This document shows positions 33,784 through 43,200 of a stretch of 64,000 nt of DNA, piece by piece. Source of the DNA: JBMNQH01 sp050944035 (GTDB taxonomy: Bacteria; Bacillota; Clostridia; Oscillospirales; Oscillospiraceae); assembly GCA_050944035.1 (NCBI GenBank), contig JBMNQH010000010.1, positions 1-64,000 of the forward strand, given 5' to 3'. The notes under the pieces were generated by a model that saw nothing but the letters and a program-made list of their open reading frames with translations, did no database searches and was not told the DNA's origin. How positions within the stretch are numbered: the stretch's first letter is position 1; the number at the start of each line of letters is the position of its first letter. The position numbers and the translations under genes were made by a program.

Positions 33784-33961
33784 TTCAAAACTTTAGAAAA
33801 AAACAAAAAATACCATCTTACGAATCAATTTTACCGTTTCATTACAAAAATATTTAAAAAATATTATGATAAAATTCAATAATATTTCCATACTATATTG
33901 CTTGTTTATATGATAAAATCATATTATAAAGCTGATTTTAATCAGTTTTTCGAGGTGTAAA

Positions 33962-34498
33962 ATGATGCAATACACAACAACCTATCAATCTCCCGTTGGC
34001 GATATTCTTCTGGCAGCTGATGAAATTGGTCTTACCGGTCTGTGGTTTGAGGGTGAAAAATTCTATGCACGCAGGCTGGATCCGGAACATGAAGAAAAGG
34101 AAGTTCCTGTTTTTTCAGAGGTAAAGCGCTGGCTTGACATCTATTTTTCGGGACGTGAACCTGACTTCATTCCGCCTATCCACATGATTGGATCCCCTTT
34201 TCAGATGGAAGTATGGGGAATACTGCGGGAAATTCCCTATGGTAAGACAACTACATACGGAGACATTGCAAAACAAATTGCAGAGAAGCGATGCTTAACA
34301 CGTATGTCTGCGCAGGCTGTTGGCGGCGCTGTTGGACGCAATGCAATTTCCATTGTTGTTCCATGCCACCGTGTGGTTGGCTCCAATGGAAGTCTGACTG
34401 GCTACGCCGGCGGCATCGATAAAAAAATAGCGCTTCTGAAACTAGAAGGCGCTTATCAGAATAACCTTTTTGTTCCGAAACATAGTACAGCGCCATAA
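33962..34498 (+). CDS. ogt: Methylated-DNA-protein cysteine methyltransferase
   Basis: Suicide DNA repair protein that removes alkyl groups from O6-alkylguanine onto a cysteine. The N-terminal domain YQSPVGDILLAADEIGLTGLWFEG is followed by the catalytic domain: FQMEVWGILREIPYGKTTTYGDIAKQI (helix-turn-helix with the Tyr and Arg region) and the active site IVVPCHRVVGSNGSLTGYAGG (Cys about 140). At 178 residues it is a typical Ogt. The start is ATG 33962 with GAGGTG upstream. A second, smaller family member follows. Confidence 0.93.
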   Translation: MMQYTTTYQSPVGDILLAADEIGLTGLWFEGEKFYARRLDPEHEEKEVPVFSEVKRWLDIYFSGREPDFIPPIHMIGSPFQMEVWGILREIPYGKTTTYGDIAKQIAEKRCLTRMSAQAVGGAVGRNAISIVVPCHRVVGSNGSLTGYAGGIDKKIALLKLEGAYQNNLFVPKHSTAP

Positions 34499-34576
34499 AC
34501 CGTCTCTGGATGTGGAACGAAGAACAACGATGCAGAGGAACAGAACGTATGTATTTATGAAACGTGTGGTTGCAAT

Positions 34577-34885
34577 ATGGGACAAGTTTTAAATGAAGAT
34601 TTGATTTATGAAATATTATCCGTTGTGGAGGAAATTCCAGAAGGTAGTGTTGCCACCTATGGCCAGATTGCAAGATTGATTGGAAGAGATAACAATGCAA
34701 GACTAGTCGGGAAAGTGCTCAGCATGTCCCAGTTTTATGGTAAATATCCGTGTCACAGAGTTGTAAATCACGCAGGCCGACTTGTTCCGGGATGGGTTGA
34801 ACAAAAATCTTTCCTAGAGCTGGAGGGCGTAACAATGAAGGACGCGCATCATGTTGATCTCAAGCGATCTCGTTGGGAGCGCTAG
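34577..34885 (+). CDS. Small MGMT-family protein (catalytic domain only)
   Basis: A stand-alone methyltransferase-like domain of 102 residues: VEEIPEGSVATYGQIARLIGRDNNARLVGKVLS, then YPCHRVVNHAGRLVPGW. It keeps the active-site Cys of PCHR, unlike alkyltransferase-like (ATL) proteins, where Trp or Ala replaces it. It therefore may accept alkyl groups or bind damaged DNA and recruit excision repair. Ribosome binding site is weak. It lies 78 bases after ogt, probably in the same transcript. Function is inferred from family. Confidence 0.8.
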   Translation: MGQVLNEDLIYEILSVVEEIPEGSVATYGQIARLIGRDNNARLVGKVLSMSQFYGKYPCHRVVNHAGRLVPGWVEQKSFLELEGVTMKDAHHVDLKRSRWER

Positions 34886-35063
34886 AAAGGAAAATCCAGC
34901 GTTATATACAACATTTATATTTGGAATACAGGGATAAAGGCACGCGCGGTTATTGCTGTCTGTTGTTCAGGAAAATTCCCGTGTTCGGAAATCCACTCTG
35001 TTCAACTTGACAAAATTGTGCTATCCTACGGTTGTAAACATGTCATCTTAAGGAGGGAATACC

Positions 35064-35522
35064 ATGGAATCTGCAAAACGTGTGAAAGATTCTTATACGG
35101 AACAAATCCATATTATTAAAATGTCGAGTTTAAATGGTGCAAAGCGCCTGTTTGGTGGTCAACTGATGCAGTGGATTGACGAGGTGGCTGCGGTTACAGC
35201 CAGACGGCATTCCGGGAAAAACGTGACAACTGCACTGATTGATACACTGCATTTCCGGCAGCCCGCTTATGCCAACAACACCATCGTGTTATCCAGCAAA
35301 CTTGTGCATGTCGGAAATAGTTCCATGGAGATCCGGGTTACAACCTATGTTGAGCGTCTGGACGGAGAGAAAATCTGCATCAATGACGCGAACATTGTCA
35401 TGGTTGCAATGGATGAAAGCGAGCGTCCCGTTCGTGTGCCCCGTCTGCTGTTGGAAACAGACGAGGAACGGTATGAGTGGCAGTGTGCGGAAGAGCGCAT
35501 TCAGCGGCGGCGTATGAAATAG
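35064..35522 (+). CDS. Hotdog-fold acyl-CoA thioesterase
   Basis: Cytosolic thioesterase of the YciA/BFIT type. NGAKRLFGGQLMQWIDEVAAVTARRHSG (about 19-46) is the central hotdog helix with the catalytic Asp in WIDEVA. VTTALIDTLHFRQPAYANNTIVLSSKLVHVGNSSMEIRVTTYVE follows with the typical strand pattern. AGGAGGG precedes the ATG. The preferred acyl-CoA cannot be inferred. The next gene starts 49 bases downstream in the same direction. Confidence 0.85.
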   Translation: MESAKRVKDSYTEQIHIIKMSSLNGAKRLFGGQLMQWIDEVAAVTARRHSGKNVTTALIDTLHFRQPAYANNTIVLSSKLVHVGNSSMEIRVTTYVERLDGEKICINDANIVMVAMDESERPVRVPRLLLETDEERYEWQCAEERIQRRRMK

Positions 35523-35571
35523 AGATAGGCAAATCTTTCGCCGCAATTGAATAGAAAGGGAGTACCAAAAA

Positions 35572-36138
35572 ATGGAACTGCTGAAACGATACGAAGCGTT
35601 AAAAGCGCACGTTGTTGAACGCAAAGAACAATTTGCAGATTTGATGGATTTTGTGGAACACGATACAGAATTTATGGTTGCACCTGCCTCCGTCCGGTGG
35701 CACATGAACCACGAGCGAGGATTGTTGGAACACAGCATAAATGTTGCTGAAACGCTGTTGAAAATTAAGGCAACACTTGCCCCGGAACTCAGCGATGAGA
35801 GCTGTGTCATTGTTGGTCTGCTGCACGATCTTGGGAAGGCAGGCATGCCCGGCAACCCACAATACCTTCCAAATGAACCGAATGCGCAGCAGAAACGGTA
35901 TGGGTCTTATATTCCTCAGTACCGCTTTAATAATGATCTGGTTTACCTCAGTGTTCCGATTCGCAGCCTCTATCTGATCTTGCCTTATATGGATCTGAGC
36001 GAGGAGGAGGTGCAGGCCATCGCCTATCATGACGGCCAATATGTGGAAGATAATCGCAGTGCTGCAAACCATGAAACACCGCTGGCATTGTTGCTGCAAT
36101 ATGCAGACAACTGGTGTGCGTCGATAATAGAGAAATAA
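35572..36138 (+). CDS. HD-domain hydrolase
   Basis: Predicted metal-dependent phosphohydrolase of 188 residues. HERGLLEHSINVAETLLKI (about 46-64), VGLLHDLGKAGMPG (HD pair about 84-85) and later AIAYHDGQYV (about 144-153) give the HD ligands, with a final Asp in LLLQYADNWCA. The arrangement resembles the HD proteins that act on nucleotides in Clostridia and phages. Start has AAAGGGAG upstream. It ends at a strong terminator. Substrate unknown. Confidence 0.78.
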   Translation: MELLKRYEALKAHVVERKEQFADLMDFVEHDTEFMVAPASVRWHMNHERGLLEHSINVAETLLKIKATLAPELSDESCVIVGLLHDLGKAGMPGNPQYLPNEPNAQQKRYGSYIPQYRFNNDLVYLSVPIRSLYLILPYMDLSEEEVQAIAYHDGQYVEDNRSAANHETPLALLLQYADNWCASIIEK

Positions 36139-36153
36139 ATTTCTGTTATACAA

Positions 36154-36197
36154 AGGAAAAGACTGCTTCGCTTGAGAGAGCAAAGCAGTCTTTTCCT
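36154..36197. terminator. Bidirectional terminator
   Basis: A perfect 15-bp inverted repeat AGGAAAAGACTGCTT / AAGCAGTCTTTTCCT (36154-36168 with 36183-36197) lies between the HD gene and the convergent phosphatase pseudogene. Confidence 0.85.
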
Positions 36198-36216
36198 ATA
36201 TGAACCTGTTTTTAAA

Positions 36217-36512
36217 TTAAGCTAGATTATCAGAATATCTCTTTTGCAAATCACACAGCAGGGAAGTGCAGCCTTCCAATACATCCTGATAAGTTTGTTC
36301 AAAATCTCCAGTATACCAGGGGTCTGCAATATCACGCGGATGATCGGTAAAATCTAATAGACGAAAAATCTTTTGATCGGGGTCCTTTCGGATGATACGA
36401 TGCAAATTGCGCAGATTGTTCCGATCCATTACAAGAAGCAAATCATAAATACGAATTCAGCCATTGGCGATCGGCAAATATTGCCGTGGCAAATAAACAG
36501 GATTTTTATCAT
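36217..36512 (-). pseudogene. Low-molecular-weight protein-tyrosine phosphatase, internally deleted
   Basis: Remnant of an arsenate-reductase-like LMW phosphatase. From ATG 36512 it reads MIKILFICHGNICRSPMAEFV with the intact P-loop C-x5-R (Cys8 to Arg14). It then loses about 70 residues and shifts frame. The C-terminal part resumes near 36463 as YDLLLVMDRNNLRNLHRI and carries the conserved DPWYTGDFEQTYQDVLEGC with the catalytic Asp. No full-length product is possible. The 5' end overlaps the island attachment repeat (36484-36497). The first codons and the GGAG site come from the island, because the original start lies at 53411. Confidence 0.85.
36484..36497. repeat. Left attachment site (attL core)
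   Basis: CCGTGGCAAATAAA is repeated exactly at 53383-53396. On the minus strand it reads TTTATTTGCCACGG and encodes the FICHG start of the phosphatase P-loop. The two copies bound the restriction-modification island. Confidence 0.85.
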
Positions 36513-36624
36513 GCTTTCATCTCCTATATTGGCGTCAAAATGCGCTGATTTGCCGTCATAAATCACGATATACAGTGAGCCCTATTTCAAGTGCTCACGC
36601 AAATTGCCGTTCTTTTCCGCCTTT

Positions 36625-36728
36625 TGCCACCTTAATTTTCGTAATTTAGGTGGCAGTTAGGTGGCAGAAGTCCTTACATCTGCCACCTATTGCATATTGT
36701 CTCATTCTACCACCTAAGAAAAGGTGGG
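36625..36728. repeat. AGGTGGCAG repeat cluster at the left island end
   Basis: AGGTGGCAG occurs at 36648-36656 and 36659-36667, inverted as CTGCCACCT at 36680-36688, with variants at 36625-36632 (TGCCACCT), 36707-36715 (CTACCACCT) and 36721-36728 (AAGGTGGG). A further copy is at 53300-53308 near the right end. These are candidates for integrase or excisionase arm-binding sites, or for an oriT/regulator site. Confidence 0.55.
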
Positions 36729-36849
36729 CTGACATCGACATTCTTGCTGCTGACGCATCCTTCTCGATGACTTCATACAGTTCCTGCGTCACACGGAAAT
36801 TGATTACCCGTGATCTGATTGGTGGTTCGTTTTTCTTCTTCCTTGCCAT
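36646..36849 (-). CDS. MobC-like ribbon-helix-helix protein, truncated
   Basis: The first 43 residues, including KNEPPIRSRVINFRVTQEL, match the N-terminus of small plasmid-mobilisation (MobC/relaxosome) proteins of Clostridia. The protein then diverges within the AGGTGGCAG repeat cluster and stops at 67 residues, about half the usual length. It is most likely a remnant of a mobilisation module, though a short DNA-binding product might still be made. Start follows GGAGAAAAAAT. The relaxase that should follow is absent. Confidence 0.6.
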   Translation of the reverse strand: MARKKKNEPPIRSRVINFRVTQELYEVIEKDASAARMSMSAHLFLGGRMRQYAIGGRCKDFCHLTAT

Positions 36850-37243
36850 AATTTTTTCTCCTTGAAAATTTCATCAAACTGTAAGATTCACCAGTTCGCG
36901 AGGATCTTTGGATTACTTTGCTCTCTCACTATCCATACGTGGAGAAAAAATCGGCTTCGTGCTGTGGTTTTCATAAAAAGTGCAAAAAGAAAAAGCCGGG
37001 AAGCGACTCTTTCTCAAGTCACTTCCCGGCTTAAACCGTTATTAATTATGAAATTGTAGACTTACTCTATTCTAGAGCAAGTTTCGCCATGTCAGACAAA
37101 AATGAGTTTTTGCTGTCTGGCAACTTGTTTGGGATTCCGGTTCCCCAAGCCCTCAAAGTGGTGCCCGAGGCACGGTCTTTGCATAGCAAAGGGGGAAATT
37201 TGTTTTTCCCGACAGTGTATGGAAAATCTAAAAACAATCTATA
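36850..37243. other. Gene-free stretch with terminator
   Basis: No coding region is supported. A hairpin of 11 bp, one mismatch and 4 bp (36993-37008 with 37017-37032) has a TTTTTCTTTTT tail on the minus strand and terminates the island operon. The rest includes a GC-richer patch at about 37130-37210 whose role I cannot tell. Confidence 0.6.
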
Positions 37244-40200
37244 TTAAAGATCTTTCAGCATTGTTCCATCTTGAGAATGCCATTCTGTGTAACCATTTCT
37301 ACTTGCACCAGCAACAAAACAAGCCGCACCAGACGGGCTGGCAAAAGATATATCAGATACCAGTACATAGTCAGATCCTATAGCCTCTGCATATTTTTCT
37401 CTTGCCGCAATTGCTGAAGCTGGACAACTAGGAGTGGTAGCCGCGTTGATTCTACTGCCTCTCAACACGGTAAAACCAGTGCCCTGACGAACTCCAACCG
37501 CTTTGTAATTCTCGTTTTCACAATACAAAGCCGTTTCTCCTGCTGGAACACTAACCATGACCTCCGGAGATCCTGAAACTTCTTTTGCTACAACTTCCGG
37601 CTCATTATTCGGAATAGCTACAGATTCCTGCGTCGTTTCAGTACCTTTAGCAAGTCCAAATTTACCCTTGGCAACAGAAACAATACTGCCCGATGTTTTT
37701 GCATATTGAACACCTACGGCAAGTGCGGCTTCCAGGTTTTTCCCTAAGCGTTTGTAACCGAAAACAAGGGAAACCTCTTTGATAAGATCATCTTTTTCCA
37801 GTTCTCCTTTTTCTTCAAGAACAAAGCATACCGCGTTTTTCATTTCCTGCTGACAAATCTCATCACCAGTTCTACTGTTGCTAATTCTTATTCCAGAATA
37901 AGTTTTTGGTTCCTGATCAGCTGTCCAACAGAAAACTATACCTTTCTGCTTAGTTGTCTTTACCTTTGCCAGCTTAAATGCTTTTTCGGTTGCATCAATT
38001 GCAGATGTAGTTTTCTGAATTCCAAAAGATGCCCATACTCTACGGAACAAAGTATCCTTTAAAATCGGAGCCTCAACAGAAAGAACTGCCAGTATACGAT
38101 TTGCAATTTCTGTTTTGTTTCCCGGAGATGCAAATTCACTTTGGCTGATGTTGCTCATTGGAAGAACTGCTTCAACATATTCTGTCAAGACGGTAGATTC
38201 AGTATTGTTGGAAACACTTTCTTCGACCTGCTCAATTGAAACCTGAATCTCAGGCTTCTCGCTGACAGATGCAATGCTTTCAGTTGGAGTCTCGACCACA
38301 ATCTTATCATCAGGACTCTCAATGGTTTTTGTTTCAGAAATCTGTGTAGCATTAGCAGTTGTATCTACGCTTCTTTTAAGGTTAGGCAGAACAACGTCAG
38401 TTTTAGCCCACCACCCATCTTTTCCGCCAGTTGCTTTACCGCCACCGGATTTATAGATAAAGTGAATACCCAGAGCATTAAACTCTTTCATTATTGGCGT
38501 GAGATTCTTGCCACCAACAATCCAAAGTGCGCCACCATTGTTACGCTTGTCTATTATTTCGCCCTTTGCATCTGCCACCTTTTGAAGGATAACTACTAAC
38601 GCCTGACCTTGATCTTTTGCATCTTCTGAAGTATCATTTTGACTCTGTTCTTCTGGCTTCTCCTGCTCCTCAGGTACTTTGTCTAAGGAGACCTTTTCAG
38701 AAGTTACAATTGCATTCTGTTTTTCTTCGGTCTGTACTGGTGCTTCTTCAATAGGGTTATCCGCCACAGGTTCAGTTGTAGAGACAGGAATATCCACGAT
38801 TCGTTCGCTATTCTCAGCCTCCTCATCTTCAGCAACTACTTCAGCAGCCTGAGCTTCTAGCTCAGCCTTAACTCTATTTGCCTCTGCTTCACGTGCAGCT
38901 TCCTCAACTTTACGTGCTTCTTCAGCAGCCTTCTGTTCTTCAATTTTCTTTGCAGAAGCATCCTTCAGTGCATCCAGTTTGTTTAAGAGTTGATCAAGAA
39001 CTTTCTCACGGTTATCCCACCAGTCAATTGTCCAAACACGATGCAGTGCCCATCCAAGATTCTTCAATACGCTAATCTGTACGACTTCACGGTCACGGGT
39101 ATTCTTTGTTTGGCGATAGCCGTCACCATCTAATAGAATACCCATCATGTATCTGGTGGGAACAAACGGATCTACTACTGCAATGTCAACGTGGAAGTCG
39201 GAATGTCCAACCATTGTTTCGCACTGATATCCATGTTCAGTAATAGCACTGCAAATGCTCTGCAGAATACCCGCTTTTGCCAACTTAGCAGCAGCTTCAG
39301 CAGATGATTCGGTTCGAATATCCTGGCCTTCTGCAAACTTCAGGAAATCACGGAATGCAATTAGGCCTTCAGGAGAATTCTCCGTCACTTTAATATCTGA
39401 AGAATAGAGGCTAGCGAAAATGGTCATAGTTACCCTTGCACGTGAGAATGCAACATTCAATCGTTTTCCGCCATCCGCTTTGTTAATCGGCCCAAAGTTC
39501 ATGGAGATCTGGTCTTTCTCATCGGGGCCATAACCAGTTGAGAAAAGAATAACATCTCTCTCATCACCCTGAACATTTTCCAGATTCTTAACAAATAAAG
39601 GATCTTCACCACCATTTGCCCACAGGTCAAGTTCTGGATTGCTCTGGAACTGTTTTGCAAGTAAGTTTTCAATCAGTGTCTGCTGTTTCACATTAAATGT
39701 AACGACACCAATCGACTGCTTGTTTAGCTCCGGATCAAGGAAACGGCGCACAATTTCTTCAACCACTGCTTCCGCTTCTTTAACATTAGTGCTCTTGCTA
39801 TACAATCCTTCTACATGGACAGCAGTAACATGACGCTCTCTGTCGTTAGCGGACGGGAAAGTATACATCTTATTCTCATAGAATTGATTGTTGCTGAACG
39901 CAATCAAACTCTCATGTGTACTACGATAATGCCACTGCAAGTGCTGAGAAGGAATACCCAGAGCAAGAGCATCATCCAAAATGCTATCAAGATCATCTAA
40001 TGCCAAGTCGTCCACTTCCGGACCAGAGCCGGCAAAGAACGCAGTAGGCGGCATCTGCTTTGGATCACCAACAATTACAGCATTCTTTGCTCTAGAAAGA
40101 GCACCGATAGCCTTACATGTTGGCAGCTGAGATGCTTCATCAAAAATTACAACATCAAAAAGATTATTATCCTGTGCTAAATACTGCGCTACAGAGTTTG

Positions 40201-43200
40201 GACTCATAAGCATGCATGGACAAAGTATCTGCAGAACATGCGGAATACGATCAAACAATGTACGGATAGACATACCACGAGCATTACTTCCAATAGCTTT
40301 TCTTAGAAGATTCAACTCCATGCCTACTTCTGCCGAATCGCAAGAAGCCGGAACACGAGAAGCCAACAGATAATATATTTCCTGTTTGGTCTGCTGAAGC
40401 ATTTGATCATCCAGCTTTTTGAACTGTTGAATAGACTCATTGAAAGTAACACCAGAGAAACTACTCAGTACATCGTCTTTGCTGATAACATAGTTAATCA
40501 GTGCATAATAGAGACCTTTCTTATAAGACTTCTCCAGTTCACAGGCTTTAAGATTATTCTCGTATGCCTCAACAACTGGCATAAGGCCGACTTTAACACA
40601 CTCCTGTCGAACCTGATTATAAAGGCCCCAATCTTTCAATTCAGAGGCGTGTCTCATCAGATAACGGCAGAATTCAAGTTCACTTTCAAACCAGTTTTCG
40701 ATATCATTGTTGTCTTTTCGTTTAAGCAGATTATTGAAATTCTCTTCTGCAGAAAGCATTCTTTCATGCTTTTCTTTATAATCTGCGAACGCTTTTTCAC
40801 CGTCAGTCTGAGCTGCCAATGCCATAATTGCATCCAGACCGCCAGGGAATGCCTCTGCCTGCTTTTTGCAAGCAAAAGCAGCTTCTTGAGCAGATTGATA
40901 TACATCTTTTGATTTAAGCTGATCAATCAATTTACGAACTTCTTCAGGCAGTTCGGTATAAACCTTCTGCAAGTTCTGTACTCTTGCTTGGTACTGTTTT
41001 ACTCTCTGAAGCAATACCGGAATCTGCTCATAGGTTACTTTGGCAATAGCATAAGCCTGCACTTCGGCTGTAACAGCAGCCATTGCAGATCCTTTTCCGA
41101 AAAACTTCTTTCCAGCGGCTTCATGCTTAGTAAGGATAGAGTTCATATCCTGTTTCAGGAATTCAGGCATCCATGTGCTCAGCAATTCCTGCTCTTCCTC
41201 TATGACTTCTTCTTCCTGGGTAAAATAAGCGTATGCAGGAGTGGAGTCAGTGCTCAAAAGTGAAAGAAACAGTGGTTCGGTATCTTTACCTTCGTTAAAA
41301 AGAGTAATCAATTCTTTAAGAGAAGAAAGAGCCGCTTTATTCTTTGGTGCATCAACACCAAGCTTTTCTGAAACACATGCTCCGGCATCACGCACTGTCT
41401 CTATTGCTTCTATGTATATTTCAACATATCTGTGCAGAGATCCACGAACGTCAGCACTATAGGATGTTAATCTCACACCCGTAAGAGGATGCCCGGAAAT
41501 GCCCCCTATAGCTTCACCCAATGCAATCAGTTGCCCAATCAAAGCAGAATGTTGTTTAATCTGATCCTGTGTAAGCATTCCCGCCTCATTTCGATCAAAT
41601 GAAACGTAATATTCTGAATCTCTCACAGTTTCATACAGGTCTATCAGTTCACGTAAGCTGTATCCGCATTCATGCACTTTGTGAAGATGTTTAGCATAAC
41701 CATCCAGTTTCGCACGACTGGCAGATGCTCTCTTCAGATATTCTTCATATTCAGTCCGATGAGAAGGATGCTTAATAGCAAGCGCCTTATCGAGCTGAGT
41801 CAGGACTTGTTTCTTATTAGCCTTGTCTGAATGTAATTCTAGACAAAAATCACCGATTCCCAATGAAGAAAGTCTTCGCTGAACAACAGACAAAGCAGCC
41901 ATTTTCTCAGCAACAAACAAAACTTTCTTACCCTGTGCCATCAGATTTGCAATCATTCCTGTAATGGTCTGAGATTTTCCAGTTCCAGGAGGTCCATGCA
42001 ATACAAATGTTGAACCATGGGCTGCCATCTTGATTGCCTGAAGCTGAGTCGCATCAACCGTGATTGGAAGATATGTCTGCTCATCGTCCAAGTTAGGAGA
42101 TGAAGATACATCCCAATCAACATGACCTTTAATTAGGCTACGAACAATATTGCTATTCTCAAGCGTTTCGCCAGCGGTATGAATATCATTCCACATAACA
42201 AACTGAGCAAAGCTAAAGTTGCCAATTACACAAGTTTCAACAATATCCCAACCTTTAACAGTGAAAAGGGCATTTCTAACAAGGGCGAATGCTTTCTTGA
42301 TATTTATTCCGTGCTCATCTGCCGGAAGAGGATTGAGCCCGCCGATATCTATGTTGAAGTTTTGCTTCAGCATTTCAAGCAATGTTGTATTAAAATGAGG
42401 TTCATCTTCGCGAGCATGCAAAGCATATCCCTGATTTGCAGATTTTCGAACAATCTCGATAGGGATCAAAATGAGTGGTGCATAACAGGGATCCTTGCTA
42501 TCAGGTTCCGCAAACCAGCGTAAAAGGCCTACAGCTAAATAGAGACTGCTTACGCCATTTTCCTGTTGGGATGCCCGCGCGGCACGATAAATCGTAGTTA
42601 ATTCACGTTCCAACTGCTTCGGAGTGCAATAAGTATAAAGCCTATGGTTACGGTATTCCTGACGGAATTTCTCATTAAAATCAAAATTAGCGCTTACCGG
42701 CCAATTAGTCAGTTCGAAGATTCCTTGTTCCTTTATTGCTTCCTGAAGCCACTGGATAGGTTTACTCTCCTTGCCGTCTTTATCCGTCTTGGTATAGGAT
42801 AATCCGACAATCCATTCTGCTGCGGGTAAGAGATGGAATTCGTGACCATCTGCCAATGCATCTTCCAGCTCATCAATATGGCTGGACATAATAGGTTCTA
42901 TAGATGAATTCAGTGGAAGATTCAAAAGCATATTATGGGTGCTAAGATCCAGCAGTTTGCTCTCCCATAACTCTCGTTTACTGGTAATCTTTCTGCCCGG
43001 CTTTGCATCTGAAATATCAGCAATTGATATACCTAGATTAGTAGGTGCATCCGTGATTTCATCGTCTTCTTTATCGGAAATCTCAATCTGATATTCTCCG
43101 CCTTCCTTCATTCGAGGAGGAATAGGCTTGATACCATGGAAACGTGAAAGGAAAACATCGATTGCCATCTTAAAAGTCGACGGATCCAAATTGCTTTGCT

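Noticed and set aside
33622..33882. 86-residue plus-strand ORF in the aro intergenic region
   Set aside because: It covers the minus-strand promoter and leader, has no RBS and shows low-complexity sequence.
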